Shown: positions 8,185 through 15,062 of the stretch, in pieces
Layout of the letters: the number at the start of each line of letters is the position of its first letter
Numbering within the stretch: position 1 is the stretch's first letter
Translations under genes and position numbers: made by a program
From: Bacteriovoracaceae bacterium
Lineage (GTDB): Bacteria > Bdellovibrionota > Bacteriovoracia > Bacteriovoracales > Bacteriovoracaceae
NCBI GenBank assembly: GCA_016784965.1
Contig: JADHTQ010000041.1
Coordinates: 1-41,125 of the forward strand
DNA length: 41,125 bases
Direction of reading: 5' to 3'
Notes under the pieces: model-generated
Database searches by the model: none
The model's input: only the letters and a program-made list of their open reading frames with translations
Told to the model about the DNA's origin: nothing

Positions 8185-8685
8185 ATAAACGAATACATTT
8201 AAGAGTAGTTGAGGCCTTATGCCTTATCTTGCCAAACTTGATCATTTTGCTCCATCCTAGAACAATGTTAATGTAGGATCTTGATTATACTACAAAATCA
8301 ACGTAGGACCTCACCGGCAAAAAAGAATTCGACACTTCCCAAAAGATTCAAGGTCAGTCTTTAACGCTTAAAGATAAGATCTTTATTGAACATCAACGAT
8401 ACAACGAAAAAATGGGGAAACAGTTATCGCTTGATGAATTTGTTGCGATGAAGTTGAAGATTCAATGAAGAAAGTTTTAAAAAGGCGCACCAAGTCAGTT
8501 TTTTTAATACAGTAAAATAAAGTCGAGGCAAAGCTGTTAGGTTAGCAGGTCAGAACACTCATTCTTGCTCTGGAGTGAATTACAACATACAATAGTCTCA
8601 TAAGAATTACAGTTGAGTTTAAAAAGTTTTAAGCATCAATAAGGGTGATATTTATTATGAAGTTCACAATTATAATACTATTACT
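8185..8685 (+). repeat. 501-bp direct repeat, copy B
   Basis: Second copy of the leader at 5262-5762 with the same length. It carries the same ORF fragment (8307-8468), promoter-like region, AAGGG site and MKFTIIILLL start codons at 8657. At 8686 it switches abruptly to a toxin-like tail in a different reading frame, so translation from the leader ATG would run out of frame into a stop. On its left it abuts the transposase relic. Confidence 0.92.
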
Positions 8686-8799
8686 CATAGAGTTAGAGCA
8701 GCAAAAGAATTGGGCTTCAAAAAGATACCTGTCGAAAAAGTGAAGCTACCATACAAAGGATACAGCTCAGTGGATGATTTATTTGCTGGAGGTCTATAA
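8686..8799 (+). pseudogene. Headless C-terminal toxin-like tail (ParB-like HR..AAKELG motif)
   Basis: The frame starting directly at the repeat junction encodes HRVRAAKELGFKKIPVEKVK and then LPYKGYSSVDDLFAGGL, ending at TAA 8797-8799. The pattern G(H)HR..AAKELG...IPV is typical of ParB-like/nuclease-fold domains that often close polymorphic toxins. Only the last 37 residues remain. The frame is not that of the MKFTIIILLL start in the repeat, so no fusion protein is made as the sequence stands. Inside its 3' end, GGAGGT (8788-8793) forms the ribosome-binding site of the next gene. Confidence 0.6.
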
Positions 8800-9272
8800 T
8801 GGCAGCATGGCAGTTTTCAATTAAGCTTGTTTCGAGAAAGGAATTAAGTGAAAAGTTTAAAGCAATTCCAAATATTATGGATAATAATTCTTATGATGAA
8901 TTAAAAGGATGGGGTAGAAATTACCCTCATAAAGAAATATATGATATCTTGTCTAAGGAACTTCCAAAAAATAAAAGCTGGAGCACAGATATTCAATTAT
9001 GGGGAAAAGAAGATACCCACTGTTTTGAATTACTCTACGAAAAGGGTGACCTAGAGGAAATATCAGCTAGGATTGATTTAAGAAACTTCAACGATAATTT
9101 GATACATTTAATTTCAAGGCTATCATCTCTTTTAGATGCAATAGCGATATGTGAAAGTGGTAAAATAATTGAAGCCAGCTATAAAGACATTATGAAAGAG
9201 ATCAGTGTGTCCAACGCTAATAAGTTTCTCAACAATCCCATAAAATATTTAGATGACTTAGAAGATAAATAA
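8799..9272 (+). CDS. Probable immunity protein coupled to the toxin tail
   Basis: A 157-residue cytoplasmic protein starting MAAWQFSIKLVSRKELSEKF. Its ATG overlaps the toxin tail's stop codon by one base (TAATG) with a perfect GGAGGT six bases upstream, so it was clearly evolved for translational coupling to the toxin gene. The W-x-F-x-I/V-x-L-V start and mixed alpha/beta composition resemble known immunity proteins, but I cannot name a family. It remains intact although its toxin is headless, consistent with retention for protection against siblings' toxin. Confidence 0.65.
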   Translation: MAAWQFSIKLVSRKELSEKFKAIPNIMDNNSYDELKGWGRNYPHKEIYDILSKELPKNKSWSTDIQLWGKEDTHCFELLYEKGDLEEISARIDLRNFNDNLIHLISRLSSLLDAIAICESGKIIEASYKDIMKEISVSNANKFLNNPIKYLDDLEDK

Positions 9273-9303
9273 AATAGTAATCCTAAAAATCAAACGGACT
9301 AAC

Positions 9304-9396
9304 CTACGCCACATCCATCGCCTTGAAGTTGCCGTAATAATCGATGGTCATGGAGATGTTTTTGTGACCAAGGATTGCTTTTAGTTGATACGATAG
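9304..9396 (-). pseudogene. Tyrosine recombinase (phage integrase) C-terminal relic
   Basis: The minus strand from 9396 to the TAG at 9304-9306 reads LSYQLKAILGHKNISMTIDY followed by YGNFKAMDVA. This is the end of a phage-type integrase: the L-x-LGHK...T motif with the box II histidine, then a Tyr-Tyr pair at the position of the catalytic tyrosine. The rest of the gene, including the box I arginine, is absent. It overlaps the start of the next plus-strand frame, which therefore begins at or after this junction. Confidence 0.75.
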
Positions 9397-9728
9397 ATGG
9401 CCGTTTTTTCATTTATGAAAAACATCAATTTGAATCAAGTTTAAGACTTCTAAATAAAAAACGAAAAGTAATTTCTACTCAATCTTCAATATTAGCTGCA
9501 GATGATCAAGAATCAGTTGCAAAAGAAGTATTGCAACACCTAGAATCCTTAAATATGAACTTAGTCACCACAGAAGATATTCCATTGATGCTATATTTTT
9601 TAAATGTTCCTAATGGGCACTTTGCTGAAGGAAGAGCTAGATGGGATAATGACCGTGAAAAGATTGATTATTCTTCCAGAAAAAAGACTTTGAAATGCAA
9701 AGCTTTATACAAGAAATTTTGTAAGTAG
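9375..9728 (+). pseudogene. Partial unidentified gene downstream of the integrase relic
   Basis: An open frame of 117 codons with only a TTG as possible start. Its first codons overlap the antisense integrase relic, so genuine sequence probably begins around 9397 (GRFFIYEKHQFESS). The rest looks coding, with an acidic helix SVAKEVLQHLESLN and a C-terminal block NGHFAEGRARWDND, but no family is recognised. It ends in a lysine-rich run before a stop. It may be the C-terminal end of a gene cut by recombination or a low-quality relic. I would not assign a function. Confidence 0.35.
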
Positions 9729-9747
9729 ATGGGTTTATTGTCGTTGG

Positions 9748-10077
9748 CGGTCGTTTGACACTTGAAGATGTAAGAATGTTCAAAACGTCTTCTAATTCCT
9801 GTTTTTCCTCATTTGTCACATAGCACGTAGTGCAGAAAAACAACCCATATTATGAAGAAATCAGCAATATTATTTTATCTTACATCTACTCTTTCTTAAG
9901 AATTCTTCATGCAATTTTTCTTAATATTTGATTAAACGCAACTAAAGGCCCGATCAGTAAACACTTTCAAGAAGTATTGTATGATAGAAAACATTTCAAC
10001 GAAGAATTTTTACGCAAGATTGTAGTAATTTTCAAAAAGAGCTGCACTACTTTTGCTAGGCAGGTGTCAAACGACCG
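9748..10077. repeat. Element-like segment bounded by 14-bp perfect inverted repeats
   Basis: CGGTCGTTTGACAC at 9748-9761 and its exact complement GTGTCAAACGACCG at 10064-10077 bound a 330-bp segment. The interior has only broken short frames. The ends could be terminal inverted repeats of a miniature or decayed insertion sequence. No target-site duplication is evident. Confidence 0.5.
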
Positions 10078-10165
10078 GAAATATTTTAAAGAACTTGTTG
10101 AGGATCTTCACAAAGGCAAGGATCACTATACCCCATACGAATTCAAAACCGGACCTCAAGCTTAA
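9977..10165 (+). pseudogene. Unidentified coding relic
   Basis: An open frame of 62 codons with a TTG as the only early start. It runs across the right inverted repeat. The part after it (KYFKELVEDLHKGKDHYTPY, ending FKTGPQA) looks like the C-terminus of a soluble protein. No family is recognised and no ribosome-binding site is seen. It is likely the tail of a gene whose front has been lost. Confidence 0.3.
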
Positions 10166-10473
10166 CTCCAGTAGATATACTCAATGGCCTGTAAAATTCT
10201 CAGATACAATTTTCTATCTAAATTTACGATATCTGGAAGTTGTGTTCCTCCACTATGTGGGTCCCAAAGGTCTAAACAGACTTTTATTAGTATATATTCT
10301 CTGGAGGAAATGCACCTTGCTTGTTCTAAAAGATGTTTTGGAGATGATGTTAACCTTGCTTCTGTCGTATGGAATAGAAATACTAATAGTTTCTCGTACC
10401 CTTTTAATATCCTTCTTATTGCATTAAAAACTCGTAAATCATAGTTATCAGCATGTTTCCAATTAAAATCCAT
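10162..10473 (-). CDS. Small protein of unknown function
   Basis: A 103-residue minus-strand protein with a start ATG preceded by AAGGGGG at suitable distance. The C-terminal half (KVCLDLWDPHSGGTQLPDIV, then NLDRKLYLRILQAI) has the look of a conserved small helical protein: an L-D-L-W-x(4)-GG pattern followed by a leucine-rich helix. No signal peptide or membrane segment is present. Its stop codon falls at the end of the converging relic at 9977-10165. It stands alone, and its function is unknown. Confidence 0.5.
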   Translation of the reverse strand: MDFNWKHADNYDLRVFNAIRRILKGYEKLLVFLFHTTEARLTSSPKHLLEQARCISSREYILIKVCLDLWDPHSGGTQLPDIVNLDRKLYLRILQAIEYIYWS

Positions 10474-10902
10474 GGTTGGCCCCCTTGTTTATTATTTACA
10501 AGGTTAGGCTAACAGGAAATAGTTGCCCTTTGAATGCGTGGAGACCGGACGACTTACGCTTTACTTTTTTGGGTTTTCTACACATAAATCTACTCCTAAA
10601 GTTAACAGGAATAGTTTACATGGCCTTGAACCACTTCGTGAAGGCCAAATCTTTACGAAATTAATTATTTTTTGATACGACCAGAGAAGCTGTTTGGTCA
10701 CCATCGGGAACCGCTGCCGCTTGGGTGGTCCTACTCACCTCTCCCTCTCTGATGACTTGCCGCGCCACCTCTTCTTTTTATCAGTTCACCGCAGGTATCT
10801 AAGTACTAATTCCTTGATAATTAAAATCTGATCAGTATAGAATATGTGAGCAACAAATTTACATACTTTTATAAAAGGCATTAAAGGCCGGAGTCATAAG
10901 CT
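10474..10902. other. Intergenic region with a hairpin and a GC-rich island
   Basis: No complete gene is seen. A hairpin with a bulge lies at 10622-10646 (GGCCTT...AAGGCC outer stem, CAC-TTC-GTG inner). Positions ~10678-10790 are strikingly GC-rich against the AT-rich surroundings. On the minus strand this part reads as a short open frame (VARQVIREGEVSRTTQAAAV, then PDGDQTASLVVSKNN and a stop) that looks like a protein fragment, not a complete gene. The last ~40 bases hold the leader of the molybdenum hydroxylase gene. Confidence 0.5.
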
Positions 10903-13275
10903 ATGAGTAAATATAAATATATTGGGAAGTCTTCTGTGAGGATTGATGGGAAGCAAAAGGTGAGCGGAAGTGCTCAGTATGCTGAGGATTTGGATTTTGG
11001 GCCGGATTTGTTGTATGCGGCCATTGTGGAGAGTCCTTTTGCTCATGCTTTGATTAAGTCGATTGATACTAAGAAGGCATTGAAGGTTGATGGGGTGGTT
11101 CGGGTGGTTACTGGAGCTGAGTTTCCTTATCGCTTTGGTCTTTATATGCATGATCGGTATATTTTTGCTCAAGATCGGGTGCGCTTTGTGGGGGAGCAGG
11201 TGGCGGCGGTTATTGCGCGAGATCCGGCGACTGCGCTGAAGGCAGCTAAGCTTGTTAGTGTTGAGTATAAGGAGCTTAAGCCGCTTTTAAATGTTTATGA
11301 TGCTTTGGATATTGATGAAAATGGGAAGAGTAAGAAGAAAAAGGGTAGCAAAAGAATTCATCCCAAGCTTAAAAGTTACTTTCATGTGCCTTGGTTTTTT
11401 CCTCAGGAAGATTCTAATATTGCTCATTTTAGGAAAATTCGAAAGGGTGATATGGAGAAGGGGTTTGAAGAGGCAGATTTTATATATGAGGATTGTTATG
11501 AGGTGCCTCGCTACGCTCATTGCGCGATTGAGAATCATGCGGCAATTGGTAAGCTTGATCACTCGGGGCGACTTACTTTGTGGACGGCTTCGCAGTCGCC
11601 TCATACTCAGCGCCATCTGTTTACTGAGGCCTTGGCGCCTTTGGGTTTTAAACACAAAGATGTGCGGGTTATTACCCCTTATGTCGGTGGAGGCTTTGGG
11701 GGCAAGGCCGGGGTTTCCATGGAAATTTTGGCGGCGGCCTTGGCCACTACGGTTAAAGGGCATCCGGTAAAGGTGCTGTGGTCTAGGCAGCAGGAGTTTT
11801 ATAATACTTATCAGCGCCAAGGGGTCCATGCTCGGTTAAAGGTGGGGGTTAAAAAAGATGGAACCCTAACTACCTTGGAGCAGATTTTATACTGGGATGC
11901 TGGGGCATATGTGGAGTATGGCGCCAATGTGGTCAATGCGGCTGGGCTGTCGGCAACTGGGCCTTATCGCATTCCCAATGTGAAAATTGATTCGGTCTGT
12001 GTCTATACTAACCTGCCGCCAGGTGGTCCCTATCGTGGTTTTGGCTATTCTGAATTTATTTTTGGACTTGAATCTCATATGAATGAGATCGCAAAAAGAT
12101 TAGATATTGATCCCGTGGAATTTAGAAAGATCAATGCAATTCGGGAGGGGGATGAGCTGGCCTATGGCGCTAAGATGAATCCCAATGGGCTGCTCGAGGC
12201 CATATCGAAAGTTGAAAAAGAGATTGAGTGGGATAAAAAAGAAGTTTCAGATGATCCAAATAAAGTTATTGGCAAAGGTTTTTCACTGCTGTGGAAAGCA
12301 CCTGCAATGCCGCCCAATGCTTCATCTACTGCGTTTTTGAAATTTAATGAAGACGCCAGTATCAATATTTTGGTATCTGGGATGGAGATTGGGCAAGGTT
12401 ATCTAACGGTGATGGCGCAAATTGCTGCCGAAGTTTTAGGGGTGCCGCCTGAGAAGATTCGAGTAGAAACTCCAGATACCGACAGAAATCCCTATGAGTG
12501 GCAGACCGTTGCCTCCCATATCACTTGGTCTTGTGGAAATGCAGTTAAGCGGGCCGCAGAGGATGCCGCTGATCAGATCTTTGATTTAATGGAGCGGGCC
12601 TTGGGGGCCAGTAGAGATGAGCTTTATTTAGAAAATGAAAAAGTTCTATCCAAAAATGACAAAAACTTTGAGCTCGATCTTTGTGACTTTATCATTAATG
12701 GGATTATGAAAGCAGATGGAACTTGGAGAGGTGGCCCCATTGTTGGGCGAGGGATGTATATGCCCGAGTTTGCATCTGCTCTGTCTGATCCTGGTACCGG
12801 GCAAGGAGGCAAGCCAAATGTTCACTACACAGTGGGCGCTAGTGCCATTAAAATTGAGATCGACAAAGAGACGGGCAAAATTACTATACCGAAAGTAGTG
12901 CTGGCCATTGATGCCGGCAAGGCCTTAAATCCGGACTTAGTCAAAGGCCAGATGCAAGGAGGGATGCTTCAGGGGCTTGCTACTGTGTTGTATGAAGACA
13001 TGCGTTTTGACGATAAAGGGAAGCTTCTAAACCCCAACTTTACCGACTACAAAATTCCAACCAGTATGGATATCCCAGATGAGATTGTGCCCATAATTGT
13101 TGAAGTCCCTCAACCAGACGGTCCCTTTGGAGCGCGAGGAGTGGGAGAGCATACCATGATTCCATCAGCTCCCATTGTTGCCAACGCCGTAGAGGATGCT
13201 TTGGGCATTAGGATCAAGTCGATGCCCATTACTGCAGAAAAAATTATGTTGGCAATTTTAAATGAAAATAAATAG
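10903..13275 (+). CDS. Xanthine dehydrogenase-family molybdopterin-binding subunit (orphan)
   Basis: A 790-residue large subunit of the molybdenum hydroxylase family (aldehyde/xanthine oxidase, CO dehydrogenase CoxL-like). The N-terminal ~135 residues form the hammerhead domain (KVSGSAQYAEDLDF...VRFVGEQVAAVIARDP). Moco-binding motifs follow: GGGFGGKAG (~262-270), GGPYRGFGYSEF (~373-384), SGMEIGQGYLTVMAQIAAEV and ARGVGEHTMIPSAP near 745-757, with Glu749 at the position of the catalytic base. There is no CoxL-type AYRCSFR active-site loop, so CO oxidation is not indicated. GGAG sits ~10 bases before the ATG. Partner subunits (2Fe-2S and FAD proteins) are missing on both sides in this window, which is unusual. 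Codon use in the first third is richer in G than neighbouring genes, possibly a sign of transfer. Confidence 0.9.
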   Translation: MSKYKYIGKSSVRIDGKQKVSGSAQYAEDLDFGPDLLYAAIVESPFAHALIKSIDTKKALKVDGVVRVVTGAEFPYRFGLYMHDRYIFAQDRVRFVGEQVAAVIARDPATALKAAKLVSVEYKELKPLLNVYDALDIDENGKSKKKKGSKRIHPKLKSYFHVPWFFPQEDSNIAHFRKIRKGDMEKGFEEADFIYEDCYEVPRYAHCAIENHAAIGKLDHSGRLTLWTASQSPHTQRHLFTEALAPLGFKHKDVRVITPYVGGGFGGKAGVSMEILAAALATTVKGHPVKVLWSRQQEFYNTYQRQGVHARLKVGVKKDGTLTTLEQILYWDAGAYVEYGANVVNAAGLSATGPYRIPNVKIDSVCVYTNLPPGGPYRGFGYSEFIFGLESHMNEIAKRLDIDPVEFRKINAIREGDELAYGAKMNPNGLLEAISKVEKEIEWDKKEVSDDPNKVIGKGFSLLWKAPAMPPNASSTAFLKFNEDASINILVSGMEIGQGYLTVMAQIAAEVLGVPPEKIRVETPDTDRNPYEWQTVASHITWSCGNAVKRAAEDAADQIFDLMERALGASRDELYLENEKVLSKNDKNFELDLCDFIINGIMKADGTWRGGPIVGRGMYMPEFASALSDPGTGQGGKPNVHYTVGASAIKIEIDKETGKITIPKVVLAIDAGKALNPDLVKGQMQGGMLQGLATVLYEDMRFDDKGKLLNPNFTDYKIPTSMDIPDEIVPIIVEVPQPDGPFGARGVGEHTMIPSAPIVANAVEDALGIRIKSMPITAEKIMLAILNENK

Positions 13276-13328
13276 AGCTTGTGAATCAATAGAACTTATC
13301 TAAGTTACTTGTTCAAGCTTTTTGTTTT
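13274..13328 (+). terminator. Possible terminator after the molybdenum hydroxylase gene
   Basis: AGCTTG just after the stop codon can pair with CAAGCT near 13312-13318, followed by T-rich sequence. The stem is only about 6 bp with a long loop, and it overlaps the 3' end of the converging hepT-like gene, so this is tentative. Confidence 0.3.
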
Positions 13329-13689
13329 TTTGTAAATTTATAATTTCAAGGTAGAATTTCTCGATTGATTGCATGTACTCCGTTTCTGGTATGCCCAGAT
13401 AATCATGAACTGCCAAATTGCGATTTTCTAAATAAAACAACCACTGCTCTACATTGTCTATTATATTTAGTCTGCCGGCCGCTTTAATTGAGTCCCGTGG
13501 ACTGTAGATTTCAAGACCTTCTTTGTTTGCGACAAATTTAAAGTACTTCCAACAATACTCAAAACAGACCTCAAAGCTTTTGGCGATACCTAAAAAGTAG
13601 AACTTTTCTTTTTGGGCCTTTTTTTTAAATTTAAGTGCTTCCTCAAGATCAAGAATAGATTGTTTTAATTTATCAATTTGTGTGGTCAA
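13300..13689 (-). CDS. hepT: HepT-like HEPN RNase toxin / nucleotidyltransferase substrate-binding protein
   Basis: A 129-residue helical protein of the HI0074/HEPN family. It carries R90-N-L-A-V-H95-D-Y97, the RX4HXY motif of HepT toxins, where Arg/His form the RNase site and the Tyr is AMPylated by the partner. The N-terminal helix KLKQSILDLEEALKF and the middle FYFLGIAKSFEVCFEYCWKY are typical. The start is TTG at 13687-13689, with AGGAGG 9 bases upstream, and it overlaps the end of the MntA-like gene by 17 bases, so translation is coupled. The family knowledge is a type VII toxin-antitoxin pair in which MntA oligo-AMPylates HepT. Toxicity here is inferred from motifs only. Confidence 0.88.
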   Translation of the reverse strand: MTTQIDKLKQSILDLEEALKFKKKAQKEKFYFLGIAKSFEVCFEYCWKYFKFVANKEGLEIYSPRDSIKAAGRLNIIDNVEQWLFYLENRNLAVHDYLGIPETEYMQSIEKFYLEIINLQKNKKLEQVT

Positions 13690-14242
13690 TCGATTTAACC
13701 TCCTGTTGAAGTGCTACCCAGTCGCTAAGCCTTCCAGTTAGAAATAACCAGTCTTTTGAAATATTTTTTAAAAACAAATTATCGGCACTATTTAAATTTA
13801 CCAGATCAATTGTACTTGGCAACTGTTCTTCCAAATCGCGGGCATAAATTCTCATTTTTAAATAATCCACATGGGCAATGCCAGAAGTTTTATAAACACC
13901 GATGTCCCAATCTGAATACTTGCTACTATTTAATTTTGCTCTTGAACCAAAAAGTATATACGTTACACTGGGAAATCGCTCTCCCATTTTATCAACAAAA
14001 GTAGCAATATCTTTTTGAAACATCTCATTTTGCACTTTTAACGTTTTGTTTATAAGATCTTTGGGAGTCAAACGTAACTTGTTAATTAGCTTTTCAAAAT
14101 TCTTTGTAAACACACCTTTTCCGGCAAGATATTGATGAATTGTATTTCGATGGATACCAAGACTCTTTGACAACTCAATAATTGAGCTAACACCTTGTTT
14201 TTGCATAGCATTTTTGAATTTAATTTCATCTAAAACATACAT
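13673..14242 (-). CDS. mntA: MntA-like minimal nucleotidyltransferase antitoxin with N-terminal HTH
   Basis: A 189-residue two-domain protein. Residues ~10-60 form a helix-turn-helix (VSSIIELSKSLGIHRNTIHQ). Residues ~75-189 are a minimal nucleotidyltransferase with the exact GSX10DXD motif: GS at 99-100, D111-W-D113, and a third Asp around 146 in STIDLVN. The start at 14242 (MYVLDEIKFK) is preferred over an upstream ATG at 14317, because a TATAAT box lies six bases before it and would fall inside the longer reading. The HTH is not present in simple MntA proteins and suggests that the antitoxin represses its own operon. It is co-transcribed with the HepT-like gene through a 17-bp overlap. Confidence 0.88.
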   Translation of the reverse strand: MYVLDEIKFKNAMQKQGVSSIIELSKSLGIHRNTIHQYLAGKGVFTKNFEKLINKLRLTPKDLINKTLKVQNEMFQKDIATFVDKMGERFPSVTYILFGSRAKLNSSKYSDWDIGVYKTSGIAHVDYLKMRIYARDLEEQLPSTIDLVNLNSADNLFLKNISKDWLFLTGRLSDWVALQQEVKSIDHTN

Positions 14243-14248
14243 CTTTTT

Positions 14249-14296
14249 ATTATACCATGCACCGTATAAATGTGCAATGACTAATATTTGTGTGCA
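14249..14296 (-). promoter_or_regulatory. mntA-hepT promoter with overlapping inverted-repeat operator
   Basis: On the minus strand TTGCAC (14272-14277) and a perfect TATAAT (14249-14254) are 17 bases apart. Transcription would start at or within a few bases of the ATG at 14242, so the mRNA is probably leaderless. A perfect inverted repeat TGCAC-N9-GTGCA (14258-14262 and 14272-14276) covers the -35 box and spacer. A third GTGCA lies at 14292-14296. This is a good candidate operator for the HTH domain of the MntA-like protein. Confidence 0.7.
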
Positions 14297-14450
14297 TATA
14301 AAGTTAGGCCTTATCAAGCAATTATAGTGACAAAGAAATTAAATCCATATATACGTTCTAAGCAGAAGGCCAAAAAACTCTAAAGGCCAAACTTAAAAAT
14401 TAAAAAACATTAGAGATCAAATATCTCATTAAAGTCGGAGGTTACTTACA

Positions 14451-15008
14451 ATGAAAAATAGTTTTGGAAAAAATTGTATTCTCGCTAGTGTTTTGCTTGT
14501 GATCTTTTCATATTCAATTGCAAGTAATGCTCAAGTGCTTCGGCATCCCAGACGTAGAATTCCACTACCCACTACGCGTTTTCCTGTTAAGGCCCAAAAA
14601 ATAAGAGTTAATTTTGAAAGTCACTCTCTTCGTACTTTGCGGAAAGTTGATTTTGATCGTGACCAAATTACATACAGCTTTGATGCTGTCTCAAGCGATA
14701 AAAAGATTCTTGTAGCTGCAGTTGATTTTAGTGATGAAACTATAGTAAATTCACACACAAAATCCATGCTTATTCAAGTAAAGATTCCGGCCTCAATGAA
14801 AAATTCTCTTTTAGCAGAACAATTAGAGGCCTGTTTCATGGCCGCACAGCTGACCAAGGCCACTCGTCCAAACGTCGAGTGGTTTACCTTCAGCTTTCTA
14901 ACTACACTGGGATATAATATTGAATCCTTACCTCTAAAAGAAATCAAATTTGATTACACCAACTCTCTACCAACAGGAACTATAAACCAGCTAACCTGCG
15001 GGACTTAA
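14451..15008 (+). CDS. Secreted protein of unknown function
   Basis: A 185-residue protein with a clear Sec signal peptide (hydrophobic residues ~10-24, ASNA-Q cleavage near 28). The mature part starts with a basic, proline-rich segment (LRHPRRRIPLPTTRFPVKAQ) followed by a mixed alpha/beta domain. It has only two cysteines in the mature part (ACFM and LTCGT), which could form a disulfide. CGGAGG precedes the ATG. No family is recognised, and the neighbours run in the opposite direction, so it is a single-gene unit. Confidence 0.7.
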   Translation: MKNSFGKNCILASVLLVIFSYSIASNAQVLRHPRRRIPLPTTRFPVKAQKIRVNFESHSLRTLRKVDFDRDQITYSFDAVSSDKKILVAAVDFSDETIVNSHTKSMLIQVKIPASMKNSLLAEQLEACFMAAQLTKATRPNVEWFTFSFLTTLGYNIESLPLKEIKFDYTNSLPTGTINQLTCGT

Positions 15009-15062
15009 AAAGTTGATTAATATGCCAAGGCCAATTCCCACTGTAATTCCATAATATACGGA

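Noticed and set aside
10622-10646. Transcription terminator
   Set aside because: It is a hairpin with a bulge, but there is no adjacent T-run in the right place and no gene that ends just before it.
11287-11829. Long reverse-strand frame inside the molybdenum hydroxylase gene
   Set aside because: Its composition follows the codon pattern of the real gene on the other strand, and no domain is recognisable.
10903-13275. Carbon monoxide dehydrogenase large subunit (CoxL)
   Set aside because: The characteristic AYRCSFR loop is absent and no coxM/coxS lies adjacent.
14243-14317. Longer MntA start at 14317
   Set aside because: The TATAAT promoter box and operator lie inside this extension, so the mRNA would begin after it.
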